The notes: generated from the letters alone by a model not told the origin. A stretch of 20,000 nucleotides of DNA from Rhynchopus sp. YZ270_cl-10 (GCA_964035575.1 OZ037905.1:1-20000); one strand, 5' to 3'. Counted from the first letter of the stretch, positions 1 to 9,731 are shown. Numbers and translations: made by a program.

Positions 1-3000
1 GGTTTGCGGGTTTGCGGGTTTGCGGGTTTGCGGGTTTGCGGGTTTGCGGGTTTGCGGGTTTGCGGGTTTGCGGGTTTGCGGGTTTGCGGGTTTGCGGGTT
101 TGCGGGTTTGCGGGTTTGCGGGTTTGCGGGTTTGCGGGTTTGCGGGTTTGCGGGTTTGCGGGTTTGCGGGTTGGTTTGCGGGTTTGCGGGTTTGCGGGTT
201 TGCGGTTTGCGGGTTTGCGGGTTTGCGGTTGCGGTTTTGCGGCGGTTTGCGGGTTTGCGGTTTGCGGGTTTGCGGTTTGCGGGTCGTTTGCGGGGTTTTG
301 CGGGTTTGCGGGTTTGCGGGTTTGCGGTTTGCGGGTTTGCGGGTTTGCGGGTTTGCGGGTTTGCGGTTTGCGGGTTTGCGGGTTTGCGGGTTTGCGGGTT
401 TGCGGGTTTGGTTTGCGGGTTTGCGGGTTTGCGGGTTTGCGGGTTTGCGGGTTTGCGGGTTTGCGGGTTTGCGGGTTTGCGGGTTTGCGGGTTTGCGGGT
501 TTGCGGGTTTGCGGGTTTGCGGGTTTGCGGGTTTGCGGGTTTGCGGGTTTGCGGGTTTGCGGGTTTGCGGGTTTGCGGGTTTGCGGGTTTGCGGGTTTGC
601 GGGTTTGCGGGTTTGCGGGTTTGCGGGTTTGCGGGTTTGCGGGTTTGCGGGTTTGCGGGTTTGCGGGTTTGCGGGTTTGCGGGTTTGCGGGTTTGCGGGT
701 TTGCGGGTTTGCGGGTTTGCGGGTTTGCGGGTTTGCGGGTTTGCGGGTTTGCGGGTTTGCGGGTTTGCGGGTTTGCGGGTTTGCGGGTTTGCGGGTTTGC
801 GGGTTTGCGGGTTTGCGGGTTTGCGGGTTTGCGGGTTTGCGGGTTTGCGGGTTTGCGGGTTTGCGGGTTTGCGGGTTTGCGGGTTTGCGGGTTTGCGGGT
901 TTGCGGGTTTGCGGGTTTGCGGGTTTGCGGGTTTGCGGGTTTGCGGGTTTGCGGGTTTGCGGGTTTGCGGGTTTGCGGGTTTGCGGGTTTGCGGGTTTGC
1001 GGGTTTGCGGGTTTGCGGGTTTGCGGGTTTGCGGGTTTGCGGGTTTGCGGGTTTGCGGGTTTGCGGGTTTGCGGGTTTGCGGGTTTGCGGGTTTGCGGGT
1101 TTGCGGGTTTGCGGGTTTGCGGGTTTGCGGGTTTGCGGGTTTGCGGGTTTGCGGGTTTGCGGGTTTGCGGGTTTGCGGGTTTGCGGGTTTGCGGGTTTGC
1201 GGGTTTGCGGGTTTGCGGGTTTGCGGGTTTGCGGGTTTGCGGGTTTGCGGGTTTGCGGGTTTGCGGGTTTGCGGGTTTGCGGGTTTGCGGGTTTGCGGGT
1301 TTGCGGGTTTGCGGGTTTGCGGGTTTGCGGGTTTGCGGGTTTGCGGGTTTGCGGGTTTGCGGGTTTGCGGGTTTGCGGGTTTGCGGGTTTGCGGGTTTGC
1401 GGGTTTGCGGGTTTGCGGGTTTGCGGGTTTGCGGGTTTGCGGGTTTGCGGGTTTGCGGGTTTGCGGGTTTGCGGGTTTGCGGGTTTGCGGGTTTGCGGGT
1501 TTGCGGGTTTGCGGGTTTGCGGGTTTGCGGGTTTGCGGGTTTGCGGGTTTGCGGGTTTGCGGGTTTGCGGGTTTGCGGGTTTGCGGGTTTGCGGGTTTGC
1601 GGGTTTGCGGGTTTGCGGGTTTGCGGGTTTGCGGGTTTGCGGGTTTGCGGGTTTGCGGGTTTGCGGGTTTGCGGGTTTGCGGGTTTGCGGGTTTGCGGGT
1701 TTGCGGGTTTGCGGGTTTGCGGGTTTGCGGGTTTGCGGGTTTGCGGGTTTGCGGGTTTGCGGGTTTGCGGGTTTGCGGGTTTGCGGGTTTGCGGGTTTGC
1801 GGGTTTGCGGGTTTGCGGGTTTGCGGGTTTGCGGGTTTGCGGGTTTGCGGGTTTGCGGGTTTGCGGGTTTGCGGGTTTGCGGGTTTGCGGGTTTGCGGGT
1901 TTGCGGGTTTGCGGGTTTGCGGGTTTGCGGGTTTGCGGGTTTGCGGGTTTGCGGGTTTGCGGGTTTGCGGGTTTGCGGGTTTGCGGGTTTGCGGGTTTGC
2001 GGGTTTGCGGGTTTGCGGGTTTGCGGGTTTGCGGGTTTGCGGGTTTGCGGGTTTGCGGGTTTGCGGGTTTGCGGGTTTGCGGGTTTGCGGGTTTGCGGGT
2101 TTGCGGGTTTGCGGGTTTGCGGGTTTGCGGGTTTGCGGGTTTGCGGGTTTGCGGGTTTGCGGGTTTGCGGGTTTGCGGGTTTGCGGGTTTGCGGGTTTGC
2201 GGGTTTGCGGGTTTGCGGGTTTGCGGGTTTGCGGGTTTGCGGGTTTGCGGGTTTGCGGGTTTGCGGGTTTGCGGGTTTGCGGGTTTGCGGGTTTGCGGGT
2301 TTGCGGGTTTGCGGGTTTGCGGGTTTGCGGGTTTGCGGGTTTGCGGGTTTGCGGGTTTGCGGGTTTGCGGGTTTGCGGGTTTGCGGGTTTGCGGGTTTGC
2401 GGGTTTGCGGGTTTGCGGGTTTGCGGGTTTGCGGGTTTGCGGGTTTGCGGGTTTGCGGGTTTGCGGGTTTGCGGGTTTGCGGGTTTGCGGGTTTGCGGGT
2501 TTGCGGGTTTGCGGGTTTGCGGGTTTGCGGGTTTGCGGGTTTGCGGGTTTGCGGGTTTGCGGGTTTGCGGGTTTGCGGGTTTGCGGGTTTGCGGGTTTGC
2601 GGGTTTGCGGGTTTGCGGGTTTGCGGGTTTGCGGGTTTGCGGGTTTGCGGGTTTGCGGGTTTGCGGGTTTGCGGGTTTGCGGGTTTGCGGGTTTGCGGGT
2701 TTGCGGGTTTGCGGGTTTGCGGGTTTGCGGGTTTGCGGGTTTGCGGGTTTGCGGGTTTGCGGGTTTGCGGGTTTGCGGGTTTGCGGGTTTGCGGGTTTGC
2801 GGGTTTGCGGGTTTGCGGGTTTGCGGGTTTGCGGGTTTGCGGGTTTGCGGGTTTGCGGGTTTGCGGGTTTGCGGGTTTGCGGGTTTGCGGGTTTGCGGGT
2901 TTGCGGGTTTGCGGGTTTGCGGGTTTGCGGGTTTGCGGGTTTGCGGGTTTGCGGGTTTGCGGGTTTGCGGGTTTGCGGGTTTGCGGGTTTGCGGGTTTGC

Positions 3001-3334
3001 GGGTTTGCGGGTTTGCGGGTTTGCGGGTTTGCGGGTTTGCGGGTTTACGGGTTTGCGGGTTTGCGGGTTTGCGGGTTTACGGGTTTGCGGGTTTGCGGGT
3101 TTGCGGGTTTGCGGGTTTGCGGGTTTGCGGGTTTGCGGGTTTGCGGGTTTGCGGGTTTGCGGGTTTGCGGGTTTGCGGGTTTGCGGGTTTGCGGGTTTGC
3201 GGGTTTGCGGGTTTGCGGGTTTGCGGGTTTGCGGGTTTGCGGGTTTGCGGGTTTGCGGGTTTGCGGGTTTGCGGGTTTGCGGGTTTGCGGGTTTGCGGGT
3301 TTGCGGGTTTGCGGGTTTGCGGGTTTGCGGGTTT
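1..3334 (+). repeat. Long octamer array (GGGTTTGC)n, about 417 units
   Basis: A tandem array of GGGTTTGC fills the left end and continues beyond the window. From about 415 to 3334 it is in perfect 8-bp phase; the only substitutions I see are G-to-A changes at 3047 and 3079, giving TTTACGGG units four repeats apart. Positions 171-414 are irregular. Three-G runs separated by TTTGC resemble telomeric DNA and fit the G-quadruplex rule (G3 tracts, 5-nt loops). Because 8 is not a multiple of 3 and no frame contains a stop, all frames are open: plus frames read (RVCGFAGL)n and minus frames (KPANPQTR)n. The open frames of more than 3 kb here are therefore not evidence of a gene. Confidence 0.98.
171..414 (+). 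repeat. Irregular patch in the octamer array
   Basis: Within the otherwise regular array, about ten units are out of register. Examples are TTGGTTTGC, TGCGGTTTGC, GCGGTTGCGG, GGGTCGTTTG and GGGGTTTTGC. Nearly all changes are losses or gains in G or T runs rather than base substitutions. That pattern fits consensus error in long reads, or slippage decay. The 170 bp to the left are regular again. Confidence 0.85.
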
Positions 3335-3365
3335 CTAATTATTACGGGTTTGAGGGGTACAAAAT
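3334..3365 (+). repeat. 32-bp direct repeat, first copy (post-array flank)
   Basis: This 32-bp stretch directly follows the octamer array and begins TCTAATTATTACGGG. It recurs exactly at 3713-3744, where no array precedes it, and again at 6199-6230 and 6578-6609 in A copy 2. The B units carry a diverged form (TCTAGTTATTACGG) right after their arrays, so it marks a conserved array boundary. Its TTACGGGTTTGAGGGG part looks like decayed octamers. Confidence 0.9.
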
Positions 3366-3712
3366 GGCGACGCTGCGGGATTGCTGGATCGCGTGGTCCC
3401 AGTATTTCTGATATGACACTCCGGTAGACTGGGGCCCAAAAACGACGTAATGTACTGGGTTTGGATGTTAGCATTTTCTGGCAATATTTTAAAATTAAAA
3501 ATGAGTACGAATACCCTGTACTACCATGTATTCTGTATAAAATAGCCGTAAAATTACGCCACATTTAACCACAACTACTCAAAATGTGAAATCTGTTGCT
3601 TTAATGGACTCATAGAGCATTTTTATAACCTGGACATGGGGGTCAGATTCCACTTTAGAGCACCTAAAATTTGGTCAAAATAATTTTTTTTCACTATTTC
3701 TGCCTCTGGGTA

Positions 3713-3744
3713 TCTAATTATTACGGGTTTGAGGGGTACAAAAT
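3713..3744 (+). repeat. 32-bp direct repeat, second copy without an array
   Basis: An exact copy of the post-array flank at 3334-3365 lies 379 bp downstream, joined to the end of a subrepeat-like stretch (TATTTCTGCCTCTGGGTA) instead of an octamer array. It marks the left edge of the segment that interrupts the subrepeat in A units. It may be a relic boundary of an older unit that lost its array. Confidence 0.9.
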
Positions 3745-3758
3745 TTCGACCGAGCGCA

Positions 3759-3867
3759 CCCACCACGCGCAGCGTGGTGGGGGCGCGAGGGAGAGCGGAG
3801 CGAGCCTTTACGCGCAGCGTGAAGGCGAGTGGAGCACGGGGGGTCTGGGGGGGCAGTGCCCCCCCAG
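3759..3867 (+). repeat. GC-rich cluster of three hairpins
   Basis: Three stem-loops lie in an otherwise AT-rich region. At 3759-3781, CCCACCACGC and its reverse complement flank the loop GCA. At 3805-3825, CCTTTACGC pairs with GCGTGAAGG (one mismatch) around the same GCA loop. At 3845-3867, CTGGGGGGGC pairs exactly with GCCCCCCCAG around AGT, followed by an A/T-rich tract. The last has a terminator-like look, but nothing shows such a role in a eukaryotic repeat. Confidence 0.9.
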
Positions 3868-4952
3868 AAAAATTTTTGAAGTTAGGCAGTCCTGATTTGG
3901 GAGTTTTTTTGTAGATTTGTATGTATTTTTGGGTGAGGGAATGCTCGAGAGAGAGAACATATCAGTGAAGCGAGGAGGGTGCTCACCAGGATGTCAGGTA
4001 CTTTAGGTAAGGTTACTGTGTTCGCGTTAGTAGTGTCAGAGCTATTTATACTCACAAGCGCCCTCTATTAACATATGTAAGAGTCCTTCTACGTGTACAT
4101 GCATGAGTAAGTGCAGGTAAATCTATGAGTAATTGCCTTTATAGATACATGGCTTTAAGACTACACCAAATTGAAATATGTGAAAGTCAGCATTTGCGGT
4201 GCTGAACCACACAAACCTGCCACAAAAAAGCGAGATAATTTGTAGACATTAGACTCAGAAATGATATGGGGCCAAATGAGGTTCAAAACCAGCTCTAACC
4301 AATAGCTATCTGGTAGTACTCATTATTGGTAGTGGCCAAATAGTCTGTCTCTCAACCACACCTGAGATGTCATGTTTCAGCGAGCTTTATTATAATGGAA
4401 TATTATGGAAGAGTTTTTCTGGACTAAACCGGTCGGTACAACTCTCTGCCAATTTTTACCAAGACTTCTTACATACACATGTACCATTATCTACCATTAC
4501 CTGAAGAGCAAATTATCTTCACACCCACACCGTGAAATAATCTACCGACTTTCTTCACTCCTGAATATTATGAGCAAAAGTTCTGTCAAAAACCTGGCAC
4601 TAAAAGCGAACTGCAGACGTATTTTTATGTTATTATTAGCGGAGGAGCCTTTGAACCACACCATCCTGCGACACATAATTTTTCTGAGAATCAGTCATTA
4701 TTAGCGGCGGATCTAAATAGCCTAATAACAATCAGCCTGTTCTACATTAGCAGTGAATATAAGCGGTGGAGCAAAGTGCCTCTCAACCACACCCTCCTGC
4801 TCCTACATTTTAGCAACCTTTCTTCCATGCACAAATGAAATAAATCCGCCAACACTTTAGCAAACTATCTTCTCTATTCGAATATGTCAGTATTAATATC
4901 ATAGAAATAAAATAGTCTCTCATTGAGACTCAACCACATTATTCATTGAAAG

Positions 4953-5075
4953 ATTTTGATTTTTGATTCTCCGTAGTCTGTGCGTGCTGTGATGGGGTCA
5001 ATTTACGCTGCGAAAAGGGTATATTCTTAACCTAAAAATGCATGTATCAGTTTTTATCCACCATATTATTTACAT
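4953..5075 (+). repeat. Subrepeat fragment shared with B units
   Basis: The stretch reading TCTGTGCGTGCTGTGATGGG, then GTCAATTTACGCTGCGAAAA, then ATGCATGTATCAGTTTTTA aligns with the right half of the B 349-bp subrepeat. It is closest to the last B subrepeat (10778-11076), which shares GTGCGTGCTGTG and ATGCATGTATCAG. The counterpart in A copy 2 is about 7818-7940. Confidence 0.85.
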
Positions 5076-5959
5076 GGTGAAACGTTGCGAGCTTTTTTCT
5101 CACATATTAGTGATATTGAGCCAAATAGGTTCACAACCACACCAGTCTGTTATGTGGCAGCATATTTGCTGCGTGAGCAAAATATCCAAATATTCAATAA
5201 CACGAACCTGCTGTTTTTAGCATAATATTAGAAGCTACATCCTGTCGTAGATTTTATATCCTATACCCAAATTGTGAACCCAATATCTCCACAGTTAAGT
5301 GGTACGTGGGGAAACTCAAATGTCTTCTCACCCAGAGCCTCCTGCCAAATGTTAGTGTTAGAGCTTTCAATTTTCATAGAAATCTAAAAAATTCGTAGAG
5401 GAACAAATATTAGTATAAATTGCGTCAGATCCCAACGTTGCGCGCAGACCATGCCTCCGTTTGTGAGCTTTTCTGTACTACTACCACCAATGCCTCAACC
5501 ACACCATTTTAGCAAGCTCTTTTCGCGTTTGTGGCCACACCAGCTTATTGCAGTCAATATTCTCTGCGGAGCCAAATAGCCTCTCAACTACACAAACCTG
5601 CTGTTTTTAGCAGTATTTAGTGCAATCAGTTGTTATTAGAGCCCAAATCCTGCCATAAATAAGCTGCAGAGCGAAATACCTCTAAACTACACCATCTTGC
5701 TACAGTTTATAACACGTTACTATAATCAATTACTCTGTACATATTAATCACTCATGTCAGCAGTATTCATAATAATTCACGGCGGAGCAAAATGCCTCAT
5801 ACCCACCCCATCATGCCTCATGCATGCTTTTCCGTGCCATTCAGGTTCTCCAGTGAATTTTAGGTTACATTGCGTGTTTACATATCATTACTCATACCTT
5901 AATCGCATCAACACAAAGTAGGTATAACCAAACCACATATTAGCGAGCTTTCTTCTTGT
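5076..5959 (+). other. A-unit tail with degenerate short motifs, no gene seen
   Basis: AT-rich, non-coding-looking sequence holding several diverged copies of CAACCACACC (for example near 5133, 5494, 5586 and 5688) and GCGGAGC (5564 and 5779). The part 5740-5860 aligns with B 11630-11750 (TCATGTCAGCAG ... TTTTCCGTGYCATTYCAGGTT). The end, TTAGCGAGCTTTCTTCTTG, leads into the octamer array. Confidence 0.8.
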
Positions 5960-6199
5960 GCGGGTTTGCGGGTTTGCGGGTTTGCGGGTTTGCGGGTTTG
6001 CGGGTTTGCGGGTTTGCGGGTTTGCGGGTTTGCGGGTTTGCGGGTTTGCGGGTTTGCGGGTTTGCGGGTTTGCGGGTTTGCGGGTTTGCGGGTTTGCGGG
6101 TTTGCGGGTTTGCGGGTTTGCGGGTTTGCGGGTTTGCGGGTTTGCGGGTTTGCGGGTTTGCGGGTTTGCGGGTTTGCGGGTTTGCGGGTTTGCGGGTTT
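5960..6199 (+). repeat. Octamer array, 30 units
   Basis: 240 bp of perfect GGGTTTGC repeats between A copy 1 and A copy 2. All frames are open for the same reason as in the long left array. I see no variant unit. Confidence 0.98.
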
Positions 6200-8824
6200 C
6201 TAATTATTACGGGTTTGAGGGGTACAAAATGGCGACGCTGCGGGATTGCTGGATCGCGTGGTCCCAGTATTTCTGATATGACACTCCGGTAGACTGGGGC
6301 CCAAAAACGACGTAATGTACTGGGTTTGGATGTTAGCATTTTCTGGCAATATTTTAAAATTAAAAATGAGTACGAATACCCTGTACTACCATGTATTCTG
6401 TATAAAATAGCCGTAAAATTACGCCACATTTAACCACAACTACTCAAAATGTGAAATCTGTTGCTTTAATGGACTCATAGAGCATTTTTATAACCTGGAC
6501 ATGGGGGTCAGATTCCACTTTAGAGCACCTAAAATTTGGTCAAAATAATTTTTTTTCACTATTTCTGCCTCTGGGTATCTAATTATTACGGGTTTGAGGG
6601 GTACAAAATTTCGACCGAGCGCACCCACCACGCGCAGCGTGGTGGGGGCGCGAGGGAGAGCGGAGCGAGCCTTTACGCGCAGCGTGAAGGCGAGTGGAGC
6701 ACGGGGGGTCTGGGGGGGCAGTGCCCCCCCAGAAAAATTTTTGAAGTTAGGCAGTCCTGATTTGGGAGTTTTTTTGTAGATTTGTATGTATTTTTGGGTG
6801 AGGGAATGCTCGAGAGAGAGAACATATCAGTGAAGCGAGGAGGGTGCTCACCAGGATGTCAGGTACTTTAGGTAAGGTTACTGTGTTCGCGTTAGTAGTG
6901 TCAGAGCTATTTATACTCACAAGCGCCCTCTATTAACATATGTAAGAGTCCTTCTACGTGTACATGCATGAGTAAGTGCAGGTAAATCTATGAGTAATTG
7001 CCTTTATAGATACATGGCTTTAAGACTACACCAAATTGAAATATGTGAAAGTCAGCATTTGCGGTGCTGAACCACACAAACCTGCCACAAAAAAGCGAGA
7101 TAATTTGTAGACATTAGACTCAGAAATGATATGGGGCCAAATGAGGTTCAAAACCAGCTCTAACCAATAGCTATCTGGTAGTACTCATTATTGGTAGTGG
7201 CCAAATAGTCTGTCTCTCAACCACACCTGAGATGTCATGTTTCAGCGAGCTTTATTATAATGGAATATTATGGAAGAGTTTTTCTGGACTAAACCGGTCG
7301 GTACAACTCTCTGCCAATTTTTACCAAGACTTCTTACATACACATGTACCATTATCTACCATTACCTGAAGAGCAAATTATCTTCACACCCACACCGTGA
7401 AATAATCTACCGACTTTCTTCACTCCTGAATATTATGAGCAAAAGTTCTGTCAAAAACCTGGCACTAAAAGCGAACTGCAGACGTATTTTTATGTTATTA
7501 TTAGCGGAGGAGCCTTTGAACCACACCATCCTGCGACACATAATTTTTCTGAGAATCAGTCATTATTAGCGGCGGATCTAAATAGCCTAATAACAATCAG
7601 CCTGTTCTACATTAGCAGTGAATATAAGCGGTGGAGCAAAGTGCCTCTCAACCACACCCTCCTGCTCCTACATTTTAGCAACCTTTCTTCCATGCACAAA
7701 TGAAATAAATCCGCCAACACTTTAGCAAACTATCTTCTCTATTCGAATATGTCAGTATTAATATCATAGAAATAAAATAGTCTCTCATTGAGACTCAACC
7801 ACATTATTCATTGAAAGATTTTGATTTTTGATTCTCCGTAGTCTGTGCGTGCTGTGATGGGGTCAATTTACGCTGCGAAAAGGGTATATTCTTAACCTAA
7901 AAATGCATGTATCAGTTTTTATCCACCATATTATTTACATGGTGAAACGTTGCGAGCTTTTTTCTCACATATTAGTGATATTGAGCCAAATAGGTTCACA
8001 ACCACACCAGTCTGTTATGTGGCAGCATATTTGCTGCGTGAGCAAAATATCCAAATATTCAATAACACGAACCTGCTGTTTTTAGCATAATATTAGAAGC
8101 TACATCCTGTCGTAGATTTTATATCCTATACCCAAATTGTGAACCCAATATCTCCACAGTTAAGTGGTACGTGGGGAAACTCAAATGTCTTCTCACCCAG
8201 AGCCTCCTGCCAAATGTTAGTGTTAGAGCTTTCAATTTTCATAGAAATCTAAAAAATTCGTAGAGGAACAAATATTAGTATAAATTGCGTCAGATCCCAA
8301 CGTTGCGCGCAGACCATGCCTCCGTTTGTGAGCTTTTCTGTACTACTACCACCAATGCCTCAACCACACCATTTTAGCAAGCTCTTTTCGCGTTTGTGGC
8401 CACACCAGCTTATTGCAGTCAATATTCTCTGCGGAGCCAAATAGCCTCTCAACTACACAAACCTGCTGTTTTTAGCAGTATTTAGTGCAATCAGTTGTTA
8501 TTAGAGCCCAAATCCTGCCATAAATAAGCTGCAGAGCGAAATACCTCTAAACTATACCATCTTGCTACAGTTTATAACACGTTACTATAATCAATTACTC
8601 TGTACATATTAATCACTCATGTCAGCAGTATTCATAATAATTCACGGCGGAGCAAAATGCCTCATACCCACCCCATCATGCCTCATGCATGCTTTTCCGT
8701 GCCATTCAGGTTCTCCAGTGAATTTTAGGTTACATTGCGTGTTTACATATCATTACTCATACCTTAATCGCATCAACACAAAGTAGGTATAACCAAACCA
8801 CATATTAGCGAGCTTTCTTCTTGT
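6200..8824 (+). repeat. A-type satellite unit body, copy 2
   Basis: A near-exact copy of 3335-5959 at an offset of 2865, with the same parts: the 32-bp repeat again at 6578-6609, hairpins at 6624-6646, 6670-6690 and 6710-6732, the A-specific insert at about 6578-7817, the subrepeat fragment at about 7818-7940 and the tail to 8824. The single difference I noticed is T at 8555 against C at 5690. No gene is recognised. This near-identity means very recent duplication, efficient homogenisation or an assembly duplicate. Confidence 0.95.
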
Positions 8825-9104
8825 GCGGGTTTGCGGGTTTGCGGGTTTGCGGGTTTGCGGGTTTGCGGGTTTGCGGGTTTGCGGGTTTGCGGGTTTGCGG
8901 GTTTGCGGGTTTGCGGGTTTGCGGGTTTGCGGGTTTGCGGGTTTGCGGGTTTGCGGGTTTGCAGGTTTGCGGGTTTGCGGGTTTGCGGGTTTGCGGGTTT
9001 GCGGGTTTGCGGGTTTGCGGGTTTGCGGGTTTGCGGGTTTGCGGGTTTGCGGGTTTGCGGGTTTGCGGGTTTGCGGGTTTGCGGGTTTGCGGGTTTGCGG
9101 GTTT
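8825..9104 (+). repeat. Octamer array, 35 units, at the A-to-B switch
   Basis: 280 bp of GGGTTTGC with one variant unit (G to A at 8963, giving GCAGG; this equals a CpG C-to-T change on the other strand). It is preceded by an A-type tail (CTTCTTGTGCGGG) and followed by a B-type head (TTTCTAGTTATTACGGAAT), so it joins the two families. Confidence 0.98.
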
Positions 9105-9731
9105 CTAGTTATTACGGAATAGAGGGCTTGCTTTTGGCATCTCATCTTTCATGGCGGTTTGCTACTTCCGAGTGATTCTGATATGATACTCCAGTAGTAT
9201 GGGGCCCAGAAACGACAGCCCCGACCGGGGGCCTCAGTCCCCAGGATCTGGGAATATCTAAAATGTGTGCGGCATTTCACGGCTATTTTTGTGAGTAAAA
9301 TTGCGATATTTTGTGTTTCTGAGGTACTGGGTGTATATGTTATAAAAATTTCAAAAAACGAGATAACCATGAAATATGGCCAGTATCCCCATAAAATGAG
9401 GCTATTGCGACCCTGGAGGCCCACTTTTGACACTTAGGGCCAAATTTAGGTGTGTAAGAGTATCGGCTTGAAAATATTTTTTTTCGTGATTTTTGGGGTC
9501 ATTTTCTGGCTGGGAAAATTGGGCCACATATAACTACAACTGCTCAAAAGGTCAAATCAGTGGCTTTAAATGACTCATTGGGCATTTTTATGACCTGGAC
9601 ATGGGGGGTCAGATTCCATTTTTAACATGATTAAAATTGGTCACAAGACCCTGAGAGAAAACCCAAGGTCAAATTGACCTTGAGTACCAGGTCAAATTTG
9701 TGTGGAAAAATTTTTCAGTACCTAATTTCTG
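9105..9731 (+). other. B-unit head, no gene seen
   Basis: This follows the octamer array. It aligns in pieces with the A head: TTCTGATATGAYACTCC and TGGGGCCCARAAACGAC near 9176-9215, then ACTACAACTGCTCAAAAGGT and the GACCTGGACATGGGGG stretch near 9530-9610. It holds a short GC hairpin (GCCCCGACCGGGGGC near 9217) and a perfect 19-bp palindrome CAAGGTCAAATTGACCTTG at 9664-9682. The 94-codon minus frame at 9149-9433 has no recognisable domain. Confidence 0.75.

Larger units (their letters stand above)
3713..4952 (+). other. A-specific insert interrupting a B-like subrepeat
   Basis: Up to about 3707, A follows the B subrepeat (ATAACCTGGACATGGGGGTC ... AAAATTTGGTCA ... TTTTGCCT). Similarity resumes at about 4953 (ATTTTTGATTCTCCGTAGTC against B ATTTTTGATTTTGGGTCTCC). 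The about 1.24 kb between has no counterpart at that point in B. It begins with the 32-bp post-array repeat, then GC-rich hairpins (3759-3867), then AT-rich DNA with scattered CAACCACACC-like motifs. The missing B sequence at the breakpoint is the A/T-palindromic part of the subrepeat. I recognise no gene in it; the 99-codon open frame at 4405-4704 has no recognisable domain. Confidence 0.7.
3335..5959 (+). repeat. A-type satellite unit body, copy 1
   Basis: A 2625-bp AT-rich body lies between octamer arrays and is repeated 2865 bp downstream. I noticed only one base difference between copies (C at 5690, T at 8555). Parts in order: post-array flank TTTCTAATTATTACGG; a head similar to the head of the B unit (about 3385-3710); an insert that starts with a second copy of the post-array flank (about 3713-4952); a fragment of the B 349-bp subrepeat (about 4953-5075); and a tail rich in a degenerate CAACCACACC/GCGGCGGAGC motif, ending in TTAGCGAGCTTTCTTCT before the next array. 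The open frames of 60-99 codons inside show no domain I recognise and are likely chance. Confidence 0.95.

Noticed and set aside
1-3334. True terminal telomere at the left edge
   Set aside because: The G-rich strand runs 5' to 3' into the window, opposite to a left-end telomere, and the same arrays recur internally at fixed places in each satellite unit.
4-3427. Three overlapping open frames of about 1100 codons over the left array
   Set aside because: They are products of a stop-free 8-bp repeat; all frames encode the same octapeptide cycle, there is no ATG start, and the sequence shows no sign of codon selection.
3845-3875. Rho-independent terminator (G/C stem followed by A/T run)
   Set aside because: The context is a eukaryotic satellite with no gene upstream, so the hairpin alone does not support a terminator.
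4274-4284. GGTTCAAAACC as a tRNA-type B box, with GGTTCACAACC near 5129
   Set aside because: No A box at suitable spacing and no cloverleaf that I could draw; the match belongs to the degenerate CAACCACACC motif family.
4405-4704. 99-codon frame in A with apparent small-protein character
   Set aside because: AT-rich sequence with no recognised domain; identical in the second A copy only because the unit is duplicated.
5908-6429. 173-codon minus frame across array and A head
   Set aside because: Its length comes mostly from the 30-unit octamer array; the flanking residues match no family I know.
5960-9104. CRISPR array from regular direct repeats
   Set aside because: The repeats are only 8 bp, contiguous and without spacers, and no cas genes are present.
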